64,000 nt of DNA from Symmetrospora coprosmae (lineage: Eukaryota > Basidiomycota > Cystobasidiomycetes > Symmetrosporaceae), in NCBI GenBank assembly GCA_008802785.1, contig VUYT01000016.1:1-64000 (forward strand), in the 5' to 3' direction. The first letter of the stretch is position 1. Every line of letters starts with the position of its first letter. Position numbers and translations under genes: made by a program. Below the pieces are notes generated by a model. That model was given only the letters and a program-made list of their open reading frames with translations. It was not told the DNA's origin and ran no database searches. Below are positions 33,500-45,758 of this stretch, in pieces.

Positions 33500-36437
33500 A
33501 TGACCAGCTACGACGACGAGATTGATCTGTATGGGGACGCAGAGGTCGATGCACAAGCGGCAGCAGCAGAGGGTGCAGCAGCCTCAGCCTCGGGCAAGGT
33601 CAAGCAGGAAGAGGACAGCAAGAGTAACGTCAACACTGGCAGCAACAACAACAACAGCAGCAGCGCATACACGTCCATCCCGACCTTCATCAGCGAAGCC
33701 CGCGGCGGGACAGGCCGGATCCCGCCCAGAGACGATTCAAATCAGTTTGGGTCGCAGTTCCAGGTCGGCAGCGGCAGCAGCAGCAGCACCGGACAGCAGC
33801 AGGGCAATGCAGGGAACGACGGTGCAGGCGGAACTGATGGGAGGAGCGGCAGCTCGGGCCCTTCTGGCAACAACTCGTTCGAGGGCATCATCCCCAAAGC
33901 GGGCGACTACGGTCAGCCGGGACAGTGGAAGACAAAGCCAATCAGCTCGGTCAGACCGTCAGACATGCCAGAGGAAGGGTTGGTCTCGGCTTTGGTTCTC
34001 TATGCATTGTCTCTTCCCTCTCTCTCCTTCCCCCTCTATCACCTCCTTCCTCCCTTGCCTTTCCTCCCTTGCCTTCCCCCTCCCGCCTTCACCTTCCTCG
34101 CCCCTCCCCCAACCCCTCAGCACCCTGTTGGCGTACACCTCCCGGAACAGGCCTGCAGGCAATGGCTACAAGGGTGCAGGCCGTTATGTGCCCGCTAGAT
34201 ACCATGACCAACTGCACGTTGCAGGACTATATAGCGGTATCCTTTCCTCAGCCTCGCCTGTATGGCTGGCCAGAGCCAGGCCCGACTTGGATGCATAGAA
34301 GCAGAGCGTCAAGACTACACATCGCTGCCTCATGTCTTGGCTCCGTTAGCTAGCCGCCTAGTCTACGAGGGATCGCCTATCAGCCCTACCCTTTTAATCT
34401 ACCGCTCGCTATGCTACGCTCTAGCAGCCCAAATCCCACTCTTATCATACCAGACCAGATCACGCATCATACCAGACAAGTGTACGTTGAGATATACTAG
34501 AGTGCTAATGCTCATCTGCTTCTCCCCTTTTCGCTCTCGGGTTCTGTCATTCCCGGATGCTCTATCGCATCCCGTGATGGTCTGCATGTCTTGCCCTCTG
34601 CCGCTTGGGGTTCCTCGATCACAGCAAGATGTTCATTGGTGGACTGAATTGGGAGACGACCGAAGGTACATCATCATATTCAGCCTCGCACTCGCGGCGG
34701 GCCCCCTTTGGCGCGGACTTGGGCAAAACCCCGGCTGATTGTTGCGTATTTTTCCGTCGGTGTCTGCAGATGCCCTCAGAAAGTACTTTGAGCAATTCGG
34801 CCGCGTCTCGCACTGCACAATCATGCGCGACCCGCACACGGACCGCTCGCGCGGGTTCGGCTTCCTGACGTTTGCAGACGCGAGCGCTGTGAATGTCGTC
34901 ATGGTCAAGGAGCACTACCTGGACGGCAAGATTGTGCGTGTTCGACCGCGCGTACCTTGTCCTGTACTGTCAGCTACGAACATCGCTGACATTGGCGTTA
35001 CTATTCTACGTGGGCCTCGCAGATCGACCCCAAGCGTGCCATCCCGCGCCCAGAGGTCGGGACCGTCCGCAACGATAAGCTCTTTGTGCGCCACGTTCCC
35101 CAGTCGATGGACCAGCACGCATTCCGCGAGTACTTCAGCCAGTACGGCGCCATCATCGACTGCAACCTGATGCTCGACCGCGAGTCGGGCATGCACCGCG
35201 GGTTCGGGTTCGTGACCTACGCTGACGCAAACAGCACAACGACGGCGCTTGCGCAGGGCCACGAGTGGGACGGGCAGCAGGTGCGTCTTCTTTCTCGTCT
35301 CGCGCACTGGTAGCGGGGATGCGGGCTGACACGTGTGAGTATGCAGCTCGAAGTCAAGCTCGCCACGCAAAAGACGCAGAACCAGTCGACGTACGTCGGC
35401 GACCGGCCCAACAGGGGCATCCGGATGGGCGGCGGTGGCTTCAACAATGGCGGCGGCTTCAATGGCGGCATGGGCGGCGGCGGCATGATGAACCAAGGCA
35501 ATAACGGCATGGGCGGCGGCATGGGCATGGGCATGGGCAACTTCAACGGTGGCTTCCAGGGCCAGGGCGGCTTCCAAGGCGGCATGGGAGGCATGGGCAT
35601 GGGAACGGGCGGGATGGGAATGGGAATGGGAGGAGGTAATGGCCAGGATGGCATGGGTGGGATGGGGATGGGAGGCATGGGCGGTATGGGCGGTATGGGC
35701 GGCATGGGAGGCGGCAGCCAGGGAGGCGCTTTCGACCCTTACGCCATGGCCAGCTTCTTCAAGCAGGTGCGGCAATCTTCGAGAGAGCACTGGATCTAGT
35801 AATACCCCGCTGACGATGCTGAGGCCGCTTTGCTTGCAGATGGGCTGGGGCAGCTTCAATCCCATGATGGTCATGGGCAACATGGGCATGGGCGGGATGG
35901 ATCCCAGCATGATGGGGGTGAGCTTAGTGCTGGGCTGCTTGCTCCTTATCCTGAGATAAACGCTGACGGGTCCGTACTTTGTGTTCGTCGCAGATGATGG
36001 GCAGCCAAGGCGGCGGAATGATGGGCAACATGGGTGGCGGGGCAGGCTTCGGCTCCCCATCTGGCGGAGGCGCCGGCGGCTTCGGCGGTGGAGGCTTCAC
36101 TGGTGGACCGTCTGGCATGGCTGGCTCGCCTCAGGGCGTCAATGCGCAAGGCGGCGCCGCGCCCGTAGCAGGAGCAGGAGCGGGAGCTGGGCCCGCCGGT
36201 TCAGGCAATGTAGGCGATTTCAACCGCCCGCCGCCGAAGGGACCCCGAGCGCAGATTGCGGGCGGACCGGGAAGGAGCGGCAGCCCACCTGCTAATGCAC
36301 CCACGGGCCCGGCGAGCATGCGAGACAATGCAGGCGGCGCTGGCTCTTCGGGAGGGAACGGCGGCGGTGGTGGCGGAGGAGGAGCGGGGCCACAGAGGAC
36401 GGCCAGGGGCTCAAACAGGGACCACCCATACCGCTGA
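33500..36437 (+). CDS. HRP1: Hrp1/Nab4-like RNA-binding protein with two RRMs and Gly/Met-rich tail
   Basis: Hrp1 binds the polyadenylation enhancer as part of cleavage factor I and shuttles with mRNA. Exons are 33500-33978, 34625-34665, 34770-34933, 35023-35280, 35347-35766, 35840-35917 and 35994-36437. After a disordered Gln/Ser/Gly N-terminus the protein reads GKMFIGGLNWETTE (RNP2 of RRM1), SRGFGFLTF (RNP1), IDPKRAIPRPEVG, KLFVRHVP (RNP2 of RRM2) and HRGFGFVTY (RNP1). The linker IDPKRAIPR is the Hrp1 signature. The tail is a low-complexity GGM/GGF region of about 270 residues, likely aggregation prone. A basic KGPRAQI and a RGSNRDHPYR end follow. The first intron (33979-34624) is ten times longer than the others. 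Confidence 0.92.
33979..34624 (+). promoter_or_regulatory. Long first intron of HRP1 with polypyrimidine block and TATA-like element
   Basis: The donor GTTGGT at 33979 and the acceptor ATCACAG at 34618-34624 are required to join PEEG to KMFIGG in frame. Inside, 34015-34125 is an almost pure C/T block, and a CTATATAG lies at about 34227-34234. The rest is more A/T-rich than the exons. The length and content suggest regulation (retention, alternative start or autoregulation), but that is inference. Confidence 0.5.
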
Positions 36438-36602
36438 TCGTACGCTTTTCTCATTCAGGCTCATGCTGCAATTTCCCGCTGCTCTCCTGTACCGTGCTCT
36501 GTCTTCTGAGCGAATAGCAAGCTCATCTGTACTCTGTCCAGGTAAGTGGTAAAAGTCACAACAACAGACTGTCCTGTACGAATCGTGCTGCGACTGTTCG
36601 TC

Positions 36603-37683
36603 TCATTGACCAGATCCATACTTTGCGGCTGCCATCGCCTTGAACTGTGGGTCATACGGTGGAGTCAGAACAAAGTCGTTGCGCGCGCCTGAGCCAAGAG
36701 CAGACACCCACCATGGCCATCGTGTCGTTGTCTCGCTTCTTCATCTCTGTCACCTTTTCGTTGACGGCGGCCTGCCTCTCTGCCACTTTCCTCTCCCTTT
36801 CCCTGTGCGCTTTCGAGTTGTCTCTCCTGCGTACGGCATCCTGGAACGAGCTGCTCGCCCCGCCCATGAGGTACGTCTCGGAGAACTCCATGTCTCCCTG
36901 CTCCTTGGCTGCCGCCATGGCTCTCCCGCTCTCCCTCTGCTCCATGCGTTTCTCCTGGATGCGGTCCCGCCCCGTTGCGCGGTTCTCTCGCTCTTCCTGA
37001 CGCCCTTCCTTCTGTGCGCGTTTGTACTCGGCGCGCTCGGCGTCCTTGCGCGCAGCCCGGGCGTCAAGCTCTGCATCGCGCTGCATGGCAAGATCGTCCA
37101 AGGAGGGAGCTCCATTGCGCGCGCCGGGCGCAGGGGGAGAAGGAGGAGGCAGAGCCGGACCGAGCTGGAGACGCGGACCGGGCTCGTCGTCCTCCGCCCC
37201 GCAGCCCCCGAGATGGACGGGCCCGTCGGCCTCGTAGAAGCTCCGGTCGAGCTTGCCCTTGTTCCACTGCTTTGCAAACTTCTTGAAGAGGCGCTTCTGC
37301 TCGCTGCTGTCGAGCGTCATGAACGGGCGCGGCTTCTTGCGCTCTGGTGCAATGAGCCAGCGACGGTACTCCCGGTTCTTGGAGAGGTAGTGCTGCCTTA
37401 CGTCGATCTTGTCCTCGTCGCGCAGGGTATAGCGAGGTGCCTTCTCTTTGCCCCTGCCCTTCCCTTTGCCCTTGTCCTTGTCCTTGTCCTTGTCCCTTCT
37501 GCTGCTTTTCTTGCTCCTGCTGCTCCTTTCTCTGTCCCTGTCCTCGCCGCCCTTGCTCCTCCGCCTCGTTGACGACTTGCGGTCATCCTCCTCCGACGAC
37601 GACGATGAGGAGGGACAGCGCGATGCTCTGCTGTCGCTATCATCGCTGTCTGATTCAGAATAGGATCGTGAGCGTTTGCCCAT
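36603..37683 (-). CDS. SR/KD-rich nuclear protein, SCI1-like conserved core
   Basis: The ATG at 37683 gives MGKRSRSYSESDSDDSDSRA, then runs of RS and KD dipeptides. A conserved-looking core follows: DVRQHYLSKNREYRRWLIAPE, then SSEQKRLFKKFAKQWNKGKLDRSFYEA. This pattern (W-L, FxKFxKxWNxGKL, YY) resembles the core of plant style cell-cycle inhibitor 1 and its eukaryotic relatives. The middle contains a GPALPP motif, and a long charged helix (RAARKDAERAEYKRAQKEGR) precedes NDTMAM. A GTGGGT donor at 36711 and a CCCACAG acceptor join the last exon, FKAMAAAKYGSGQ (36644-36603). The function is probably nuclear and possibly splicing related. The family call is moderate. It converges on HRP1 with a 165-bp gap. 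Confidence 0.6.
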
Positions 37684-37962
37684 CGTGACCACAGCAGAGG
37701 ATGATGGTGGTCGGGAGCAGAGTGCCAGTGCTCATCCTCCTCAAACGCAGCCCCTCCTTTGACCGACCGTTCCACTCTCTTCCTTCCTCCTCTCACATCG
37801 CTAACTGACCGCTTTGTACATCTCGCTGTGCTCGTCGCTAGACTAGTATAGCTAGGCAGCAGGGGTCTGAGCTGCTGCTGCTGCTCGAGCAACGCGCGAC
37901 CCGCCACGGCAGCGTCATCGCGCCTCGAGCTGGATAGGGGTCCTCCGTACTCATCCGCCAAG
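37684..37962. promoter_or_regulatory. Short divergent promoter of the SCI1-like and SAC genes
   Basis: A 279-bp gap between divergent start codons must serve both genes. It carries a CTG run at 37873-37884. No TATA box is clear. Confidence 0.4.
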
Positions 37963-40900
37963 ATGACCATCTTTACTGGACTGTTTCATGGGCAGGGAAG
38001 CAAGTCCGCAAAGGCATCTACCGCATCTCAAACCTCATCTGGCTCGCCATCAAACGCGACCAAGCTGGCGTCCACAGCCCAACCAGGCGGCGGTGGCGGA
38101 ACAGGCGCAACGGCGCGCAGGCAGAGCAGCTCGTCCTCCGTCCTCAGCCCGTTCTCCACCTCCAGCGTCCCTCCTTTCCCACATCCCCTTCCACACAAGC
38201 GGCTCGCTGTCGTTGCATCGTCGGACGGCGTGGTTCTCTACCCCGTCTCGTCCAAGCGTGACCGCCGAGGCAAGGCACACTCATCAACCTATGTGGGAAG
38301 GGCAGCACTCATAACATACGGCAAGGATGGCAGAGTGTTCAGTCTGGATGACTATGATGCCGCGAACGACAGCGGGCGGCCGCTCTGCCATGCATATGGC
38401 GTCCTCGGGATACTTAAACTATTTCAAGGTGCGTTAGGGAATCCGCTGCGCTCTCCGTACAGGTCTGATCAGTTCTTCTCGTGAGCAGAAACATATCTGC
38501 TAGTCATATCTTCAAGGCGCACCGTGGGACAGTATGCCAGTTCCGAATACAAGACGGTGAATGGCCTTACAGGGTAAGCCCGAGTGCCTGCACAATAAGC
38601 GGATTGTGGCACACTCGCTGACGATACGATAAGCTAGCATCTTGGCCGTACCCCTCTCCGACGCTGTCAAGACCTCTGAAGTCCTCTCGCTCCAAGCAGT
38701 CGAGCAGGAGGCCAGCCGCGTCCGTTCGCCCATCCGCATCCGCAAGACGAAGAAGCCTGTCGAGCCCAGCGATGTCTCTGGCTCATCTGCTTCTTCTACG
38801 AGTGCAGACGAAAGTAGTGAAAGCGAAGAGAGCGGATCGGAGAACGAACAAGCTGTAGATGCGGGCGGCAAGTCACCTGTGCCTACGAAGGGAGAGCCAT
38901 TGACAAGCGGCAGGACTCTGGCAGGGGGCGCGATCAACGCTGAAGCCGTAGATGCGGCCACTACGTCAGATTTGCCCGAGCAAGCCAGCGCTCGAGTACA
39001 GTCAGCGGAAGTGCCTGCTACAACGCAGGCAGAACTGAGGCACAAGAAAGCCAAACCGTCGCTCGCATTCGGTCTCGGTCGGTTGTTCTGGTCCGCGCCA
39101 GCGGAGAAGTCGGGCGACTCGCCGTCCGAGCTCGTTTCGCTCGCCGGAACGGCCACCCCGCCTGTCTCGGCCAGCAAGCCCCCGGATGCAGCAGCTCTGC
39201 AACAGCAGGCTTCCGCAGCGCAGAAGGTTCCGTCGCCCGCCACCGCGACCACCGCCGTTCCATCGAGCTCAGACGCAGCATCGCTGCGAGAGCTCGACAA
39301 GAAGGTGTTGCGGCAGGTGGTTGCCGAGCTCACCAGCGGCGGGTACTTTTATAGTCACGACTTTGACATCACCAGGTGCGCACAGAAGAGCTGGGAGGCG
39401 CTCAAGCAGGAAAAGATTGGGGCTCGCGGAGCGGTTCCAGCCAGCACACCTGCCTCCCACAAATCGATCAGAGCCGCTGGACTGCTCGGGAAGCATGCAG
39501 AGTCAGGGCAGGCAGCGCGCGCGGCTGTGGGGCAGAAGAACAGGTCTGAAGAGATGGCAGATGAGGTGGCCATAGAGGTCGACCTCCGCAAAGAGGAGCC
39601 CCGCATGATGACGCCTTTGACTCAGCGCGCAGATAAGCGCTTCTGGTACAATAGCTGGATCAGCAAGCCCTTCGCAGACGCGGGTCTCCACGAGTACTCG
39701 ACCGTCCTCATGCAGGGGTTTGCGCAGGTGCAGCGAGTCGCTGTTGCCGCACAGCCCCTGGAGGACGCCACCGCACCGCCGCTCTCGACAGAGCTCGACA
39801 TGATGGTTCTCTCGCGGCGTTCCGTTGAAAGGCCTGGTCTGCGCTATCAGCGGCGAGGCATCAACGATGCTGGCGGCGCAGCTAATTTTGTAGAGACGGA
39901 ATTCATCATATCGACGGCCAACCCGCTCGACGCGACAGGCAAGCACCACCTTTCAAGCTATATACAGACACGGGGAAGCATCCCCCTCTTTTGGAGCCAG
40001 TCGCCCTGGGCGCTCAAACCCATACCAATCTTGGAGAGAACGGATCCGGAGACCTCGGCAGCCATTGCAAAGCATTTTGACAAGCAGGTCAATACGTACT
40101 TTGGCAAGAATGTGATTGTCAACCTCGCCGAGCACACTGGCAAGGAAGGGCTCGTCGTCGCTGCGTACAAGGAGCACGTCGAGCGATTGAAGCGAGACGA
40201 CGTCAAGTATACCGAATGGGACTTCCACCATATCTGCAAAGGCATGCGATACGAGAAAATATCGCTTCTGCTGGATGAGCTTGCCGGCGATATCAATGAG
40301 CTTGGGTGCGCCGGGCTACTCGTGCACAGGGTGAGCGATCGCGCGCACTGACACCTTCCTTGCCCACAGATCGTTCTGGGCGATGGGAGGCAGCAATCTT
40401 ACCACGCAAAGGGGTGTCATCCGTACAAATTGCATGGACTGCCTAGGTGGGTGGGGAGAAGGAGTCCGATCACGAATGTCTTTGCTGAATGTACGCCGCT
40501 CGATCAGACCGGACGAATGTTGTCCAATCTGCACTGGCCAGGAACAATCTGACAAGCTTCTTGACCCATCTCGGGTTTGGACCACTCGATGCTGCAAGCC
40601 AAGAGAGGCTTGAGGTCGCTTTCAACGACATCTGGGCAAACAATGGCGATGCGTGGGTGACCTTGGCCCTTCGTCAGAGGGAGCCGTAGAGGATGAAGCT
40701 GACATATTGCACTCCATCTCGCTGACAGTATTAGCCGCGAATACGCAGGGACGTCTGCTCTCAAGGGCGATTTTGTCCGCAGCGGCAAGCGGAATTGGCG
40801 CGGGCAGTTCAACGATGCGACCAACAGCATTGCGCGGTACTGGCAGAACACGGTGCTCGACTTCTTCAAGCAAGCGACGATGGACTACCTGCTCGGCGTC

Positions 40901-41901
40901 AATCTGAACGCATTCGCCGAGTTCAGCGAGAAGATGCAGACGTCCGACCCGGGCGAGATCATGCGGCTCAAAGCTATCCGCCGGGCAGCCATCGACACCG
41001 CTACGACAACTGCGCTCGGCGAGGGCGAGATGCGCCTCCACGGATGGACTCTCCTCTCGCCTACCGAAGCGGGCCAGATCGAGTCCGCGCAATATGAGGA
41101 GAAGGTCGTTCTTGTCACGCACAAAGCTTTGTATTGCTGTGAGTCCATCTTAAGCGGTTCTAGCGGGGAGACCCTTGCTCATCTCGCAGGCCCGGATCCT
41201 CACCAGGTTCATACGAATACACGCTGCAGAAGGTGCGTGACTTTGTCAGAATCCCGCTTGGTCAGATTGTCTCAATGCAGAAGGGTGAGCTAGTGGATCA
41301 TCTCGGCAGCACGGGCGACACCTGACCTGTACGCCCCTCTGCAGGCGAGTACATCGTGTCAGCTCTGGATCCTGCCGCACGCAATATCGAAGAGAACTAT
41401 GGTCTCGTCATACGCTATCTCTCGGAAGGCTCGACGTCGCGCTCACGCACGTACAGTATTCGGAACAAGGGCTCATCCATCGCAGTAGCCTCGAGCTCCA
41501 GCAGTGCTTCATCAGGAGAAGGCGAAGCAGCCGCTGCTCCGCCACTATTGGCATTCAAGGCGCTCCGGAAAGATCTCGTCCGCGACCTCGATGCCCCGCG
41601 TGGAGCTGGAGGCGGGTCCGAGATCAGCATGTCGAGTCGCAAGCAGGTGGATCTGATGATTGAGCAGATCAGGCTCGCCTGCGAAGACGCCGGAGCCACG
41701 ACTGAGGAGGACAAGGACTTTGTGAAGGAAGAAGCCATAATTTCGCTGGCAGAGGCGAGTTATGCGGTCCCTTGGCTCGACAGGCTCAACTACGAGCTCA
41801 AGGTAAGTGCAGGGTCGTTCGCCTCGACGGATATCGATGCTCCGGTCCTCCACTCATGAAACCCATTCCGCCGCATCCTCCAGAATCTGATATGGTTATG
41901 A
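37963..41901 (+). CDS. SAC-domain phosphoinositide phosphatase with hSac2 domain (INPP5F/Sac2-like)
   Basis: SAC enzymes remove phosphate from phosphoinositides on the cytosolic face of membranes. The ATG at 37963 gives MTIFTGLFHGQGSKS, then a Ser-rich stretch and the SAC domain: KRLAVVASSDGVVLYPV, GVLGILKLFQETYLLVISSRR, LTSGGYFYSHDFDITR, RFWYNSWISKPF, RRGINDAGGAANFVETEFI, SYIQTRGSIPLFWSQ, then the catalytic IRTNCMDCLDRTN (CX5R). An intron at 40447-40507 falls inside that motif. ISREYAGTSALKGDF and GKRNWRGQFNDATNS follow. Downstream, EGEMRLHGWTLLSP to KGEYIVSALDP matches the hSac2 domain of INPP5F rather than yeast Sac1, and I see no C-terminal membrane anchor. A large Ser/Glu-rich insert sits at about 38800-39280. 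The last exon encodes only NLIWL (41884-41901). Confidence 0.9.
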
Positions 41902-42237
41902 TGGAGCGGGCTCGTGGTAGGCAGATTGTTATTGTACTAGAGCGCAGACTGCTTGCAAACCTGGCTAGTTGCCTGTTCACTGCTGTCGTCGCCTCTTGTG
42001 CAGCGACTGTCTCGGCCATGCTCCGGCGCCCCGATCACATCAGGGGGACCTGAGCAAGGGTCATTCTCTCCTTCTGCGCGTTCCCGCAGTTGCTTCGCTC
42101 TTCTCTGCCGCTCTTTGCGCACCTCTTACGTGACCGTGTGACGGCCTACTCGCGCCTGTTCGGCTTCTGTGCAAGCTCGTACAATTGCGACGCTCGAACG
42201 CGCAGTGCGGATCCAGGCACCTCTTCTCGAGCTGGAC
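41902..42237. other. Gene-free gap between the SAC and GPI13 genes
   Basis: About 336 bp in tandem orientation hold the 3' end of the SAC gene and the GPI13 promoter. I see no coding or RNA feature. Some GCT/CTT-rich leader sequence precedes the GPI13 start. Confidence 0.4.
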
Positions 42238-45200
42238 ATGTCGGCCGTGAGTCGAGCAGAGAGCGAGAAGAGTGACAAAGTCGGAAGACTCACTGACTGC
42301 CTATATGCAGTCAACGCAGGAGCCCATGAGCTCTCCAGCAGCCGCTAGTCGGCCCATCCCAAAACGGCCGAATCAGGCCAAGACGACATCGCAACGCTCT
42401 GTGCTGGACCACCTGTCGCTGCGCTCACTCTCGCTCAGCCAAGTCACGTTGCTCTGTCTATCCTTCGTGCTAGTGCTGCATCTCGGAGCGCTTCTCCTCT
42501 TCACTCGCGGCTTCCTGCTCAATCGGACCACGCTCGACAAGCGGAACGATTGCGACCTGGCCAGCGAGGACTGCTCCCTCTCCGCCAAGTTTGATCGCGC
42601 CGTAATTGTCCTCGTCGATGCACTCCGGTTCGACTTCCTCTTCCCCGTCGACCCTGCATCGCCCGACTTCGATGCGAGCCACCACAACCACCTCACAACC
42701 CCCATCCGCCTCTCGCGGGATTCGCCGAACCACTCACTCCTCTACAAGGCTGTAGCCGATCCACCCACTACCACGCTGCAGCGACTCAAGGCAATAACGA
42801 CGGGCAGCCTCCCCACATTCATCGACGCAGGCTCCAACTTTGCCGGCAGTCGAGTGGAAGAGGACAACTGGCTCGAGCAGGCGAACCGCGCAGGCAAGCG
42901 CATCGCATTCATCGGCGACGACACCTGGCTCACCATCTTTCCAGAGAGCATATTCGCCCCGAATCTCTCCTTCCCGTTCGACTCTTTCAACGTGGAAGAC
43001 CTCGATACGGTCGACGCGGGCGTTAACCACCACATTCTTCCTTTGCTAGACGAGGATGCTAGCAGCTCTAGCTGGGACATCTTGTTTGCCCATCCGTTGG
43101 GCCTTGATCACGCTGGGCACAGATTCGGTGCCTCGCACTCCGAGACTACGCGCAAGCTCAAGGAGGTCAACGTATTGCTCTCGAAGATCGTCGCTCGACT
43201 GTCAGAGAAGGATCTGCTCATTGTCCTCGGCGACCACGGCATGGATGCCAAGGGGGACCATGGCGGAGACAGTCCGGAAGAGACGGATGCGGGGATGTGG
43301 CTCTACAGCAAGACGCCCTTGGTCCCAAAGGCCGGATTACAATCGAAGCCATTTATATCATCCGAGGCGACTCTCGAGGATCTCCTCAACAGCGCCATCG
43401 ATAACGGCGAAACGACCGAATTCTTCGCTCTCGATGGCAGGCTGCACCGCAGTGTGCCGCAAATCTCCCTCGTACCGACACTTTCCCTCCTTCTCGGCCT
43501 TGCCATCCCGTTGAACAATCTTGGGACAGTCATTCCGGAGCTTTTCCTCGACAACACGGCCACGTCATGGCTGAGCAAATCCGCACACGGAGCCAGCGAG
43601 CGTCTTCTGCAGGCTTTGCGAATCAACAGCTTGCAGCTGAAGGGATATCTCAAGGCCTACGCAGCACACAGCGGAGGCACGGACCTAGCACCTTACGTGC
43701 CTCAATTACTGGATGCCCACGCCATCGCCGCCGCGAGTCAAAACAGCGAGCAAGCGTTCCTGCTCTACCGCCAGTTCACCTACGCCACTCTTCGCATCAC
43801 TCGCGGTATCTGGGCACGCTTCGATCCAGTATCGATGGCGGCCGGACTGCTCGTCCTGTCAGGGTCGCTGGCTACCATTTGGCGGCTATACCGACTAGCG
43901 CAGACCGACGGACCCATCTGGAAGACCGGCCTGCTGCGCCAAGCCCTGTCTAGAGGACTCATCGGGTTTCTCGCTGGCATCCCTATGGGCACGCTCATTG
44001 CTGCCTCTGCGACGCTCTTCCGCTTGGAATTTCTCCCATTCTTCCGAATGGTCACAGTCGCATCGTGCCTCGGCGCCGAGATCGCGGTCCTGTCGATGGC
44101 TTCCGCTCGCTCACCCGCCAATCCACTAGAGTCGAAAGCCGAGGTCTGGCTTGGATGCATCGTCCTGGGCAGTCACGTTGCGCTATTCGCTTCCAACAGC
44201 TACATACTCTGGGAGGATTGGGTTACGCTCTTCCTAGTGCAGCTCTCCCCGTTGCTCTTGCTCGTCAAGTCCTGGAAGGCGCCGCAAGAACGACTGCGCT
44301 GGCGGATAGTGGGCTTCTCGGTGCTCTCCATGGTCCTGAATAGGGTGATCGCCTTTTCATCAATCTGCAGGGAGGAGCAGCACCCTTACTGCACCGCAAC
44401 CTTCTATGGCAGCAGCGGCGTTAGCATTGCGTCTCCGTCCGCTATCATCGCCGCCGTGCTGGCTGCCATCGCCTTGCCGTTCGTCCTGGGCCGCTTCCTC
44501 TCCCTCTCGAGATCGTATGAGGGATGGGCGCCTTTCTTCCTCACGTACAGCTTGCGAGGGCTTCTGGTCGGCGGCGCGCTGTACTGGGGCGCCGACTACC
44601 TGGAGCACGCGGGCGAAGGCGGCGAGTACATCTCTGCATCTGCGGCCTTCAAGTTCATCACCGCACGTATTCTCCTACTCTTCGGCGTTCTCCTTGCCAC
44701 CACTTTCTGGTCGGCCGCGCCCCTCTGCATCGACGTGCAGACTAAGCAGGTACCGGATCAGACGGGTGAGCTCAAGAGCCAGGTGACGGTGATTGGCTTC
44801 GCCAATTCTATCGGGTCGAGCTACCTCCTCGTCCTCCTGCCCTTATTTGGGATGGTCTTCCTGGTGGCTCAGCCGATTGGTCAGGTCGTGCTGGCAGCCG
44901 GTCTGATCAGTCTTCTCGCCTATCTAGAAGCGCACGATAGCGCAAGGGATGCGCTCCTGCTGCAGAAGGCGTTCGAGCAGGCATCTACCGACGACGGATC
45001 CCAGCTAGAGATGCCGACGGCCTTGCCGCCACCTGGCTTCCTCAGCATCGCCACGCTCGTTCTTTCCGGGTTCCTCCTCTTCTTCAGCACCGGTCACCAG
45101 GCCGTCCTCTCTGCCATCCAGTGGAAGACGGCGTTTGTCGGCTTTCCGACACTCACGTATCCATTCTCGCCACTGTTGGTCCTGCTCAACACGCTCGGCC

Positions 45201-45535
45201 CTTTCATCATTTCGGCGCTGGCGGTGCCGCTCCTTGTCTTCTGGAACGTGACGCCTACGCTCCGGAGCGGTCCAACAATCCCGCTCCTGTCGAACCTGCT
45301 CTGCGCCTGCTTGGGTTTCCTACTCTACCACACGGCAATCACGCTGTCGTCAGCCATCTTTGCGTCGTACCTCCGGCGGCATCTGATGGTGTGGAAGGTG
45401 TTTGCGCCGCGCTTCATGCTGTCGGCAATGACGCTCGTCGCTGTGGACCTGACGCTGCTCGTCGTCGCTGTCGGATGGGGCGGGCTGGGCACGCTCAGAA
45501 AGCTGCACAGGACGTTTGGGACGGCGTGGTCGTAG
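42238..45535 (+). CDS. GPI13: GPI ethanolamine phosphate transferase 3 (Gpi13/PIG-O)
   Basis: This ER membrane enzyme adds ethanolamine phosphate to the third mannose of the GPI precursor. The main exon (42311-45535) is one uninterrupted frame. A first exon MSA (ATG 42238) with donor GTGAGT at 42247, branch CACTGAC and acceptor ATGCAG at 42310 fits well. The alternative is ATG 42305. After a cytosolic N-terminus and one span (VTLLCLSFVLVLHLGALLLF), the lumenal alkaline-phosphatase-like domain reads FDRAVIVLVDALRFDF, DPPTTTLQRLKAITTGSLPTF with the catalytic Thr, GDDTW, DHAGHRFG and VLGDHGMDAKGDHGG. A long multi-span C-terminal half (about 43800-45500, at least 12 segments) follows. About 1,080 residues is the usual size. 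All metal-binding motifs are present. Confidence 0.95.
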
Positions 45536-45758
45536 CATGGATCGCATAGCAAAGACTGTAGTGTGCTAGACGCAAGGCAATGCAATCTTGCTCGTCTCTG
45601 CTCTCCATTGGAGAATCTGTCTTTGCCACCGCGCGTGCTCGCCGCCACGGTGCTGGATCACCTCCGAAGTCACGCTTCTCTGGCTCCTGTCGATTCCACT
45701 CTCGCGAGCATACACCTACTGGTAGATCAGTAGCGCACAGTCTACGTTTCTTATCGCC

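Noticed and set aside
42272-42274. GTG at 42272 as the start of GPI13
   Set aside because: It lies in an intron-like segment. ATG 42238 with splicing, or ATG 42305, are better eukaryotic starts.
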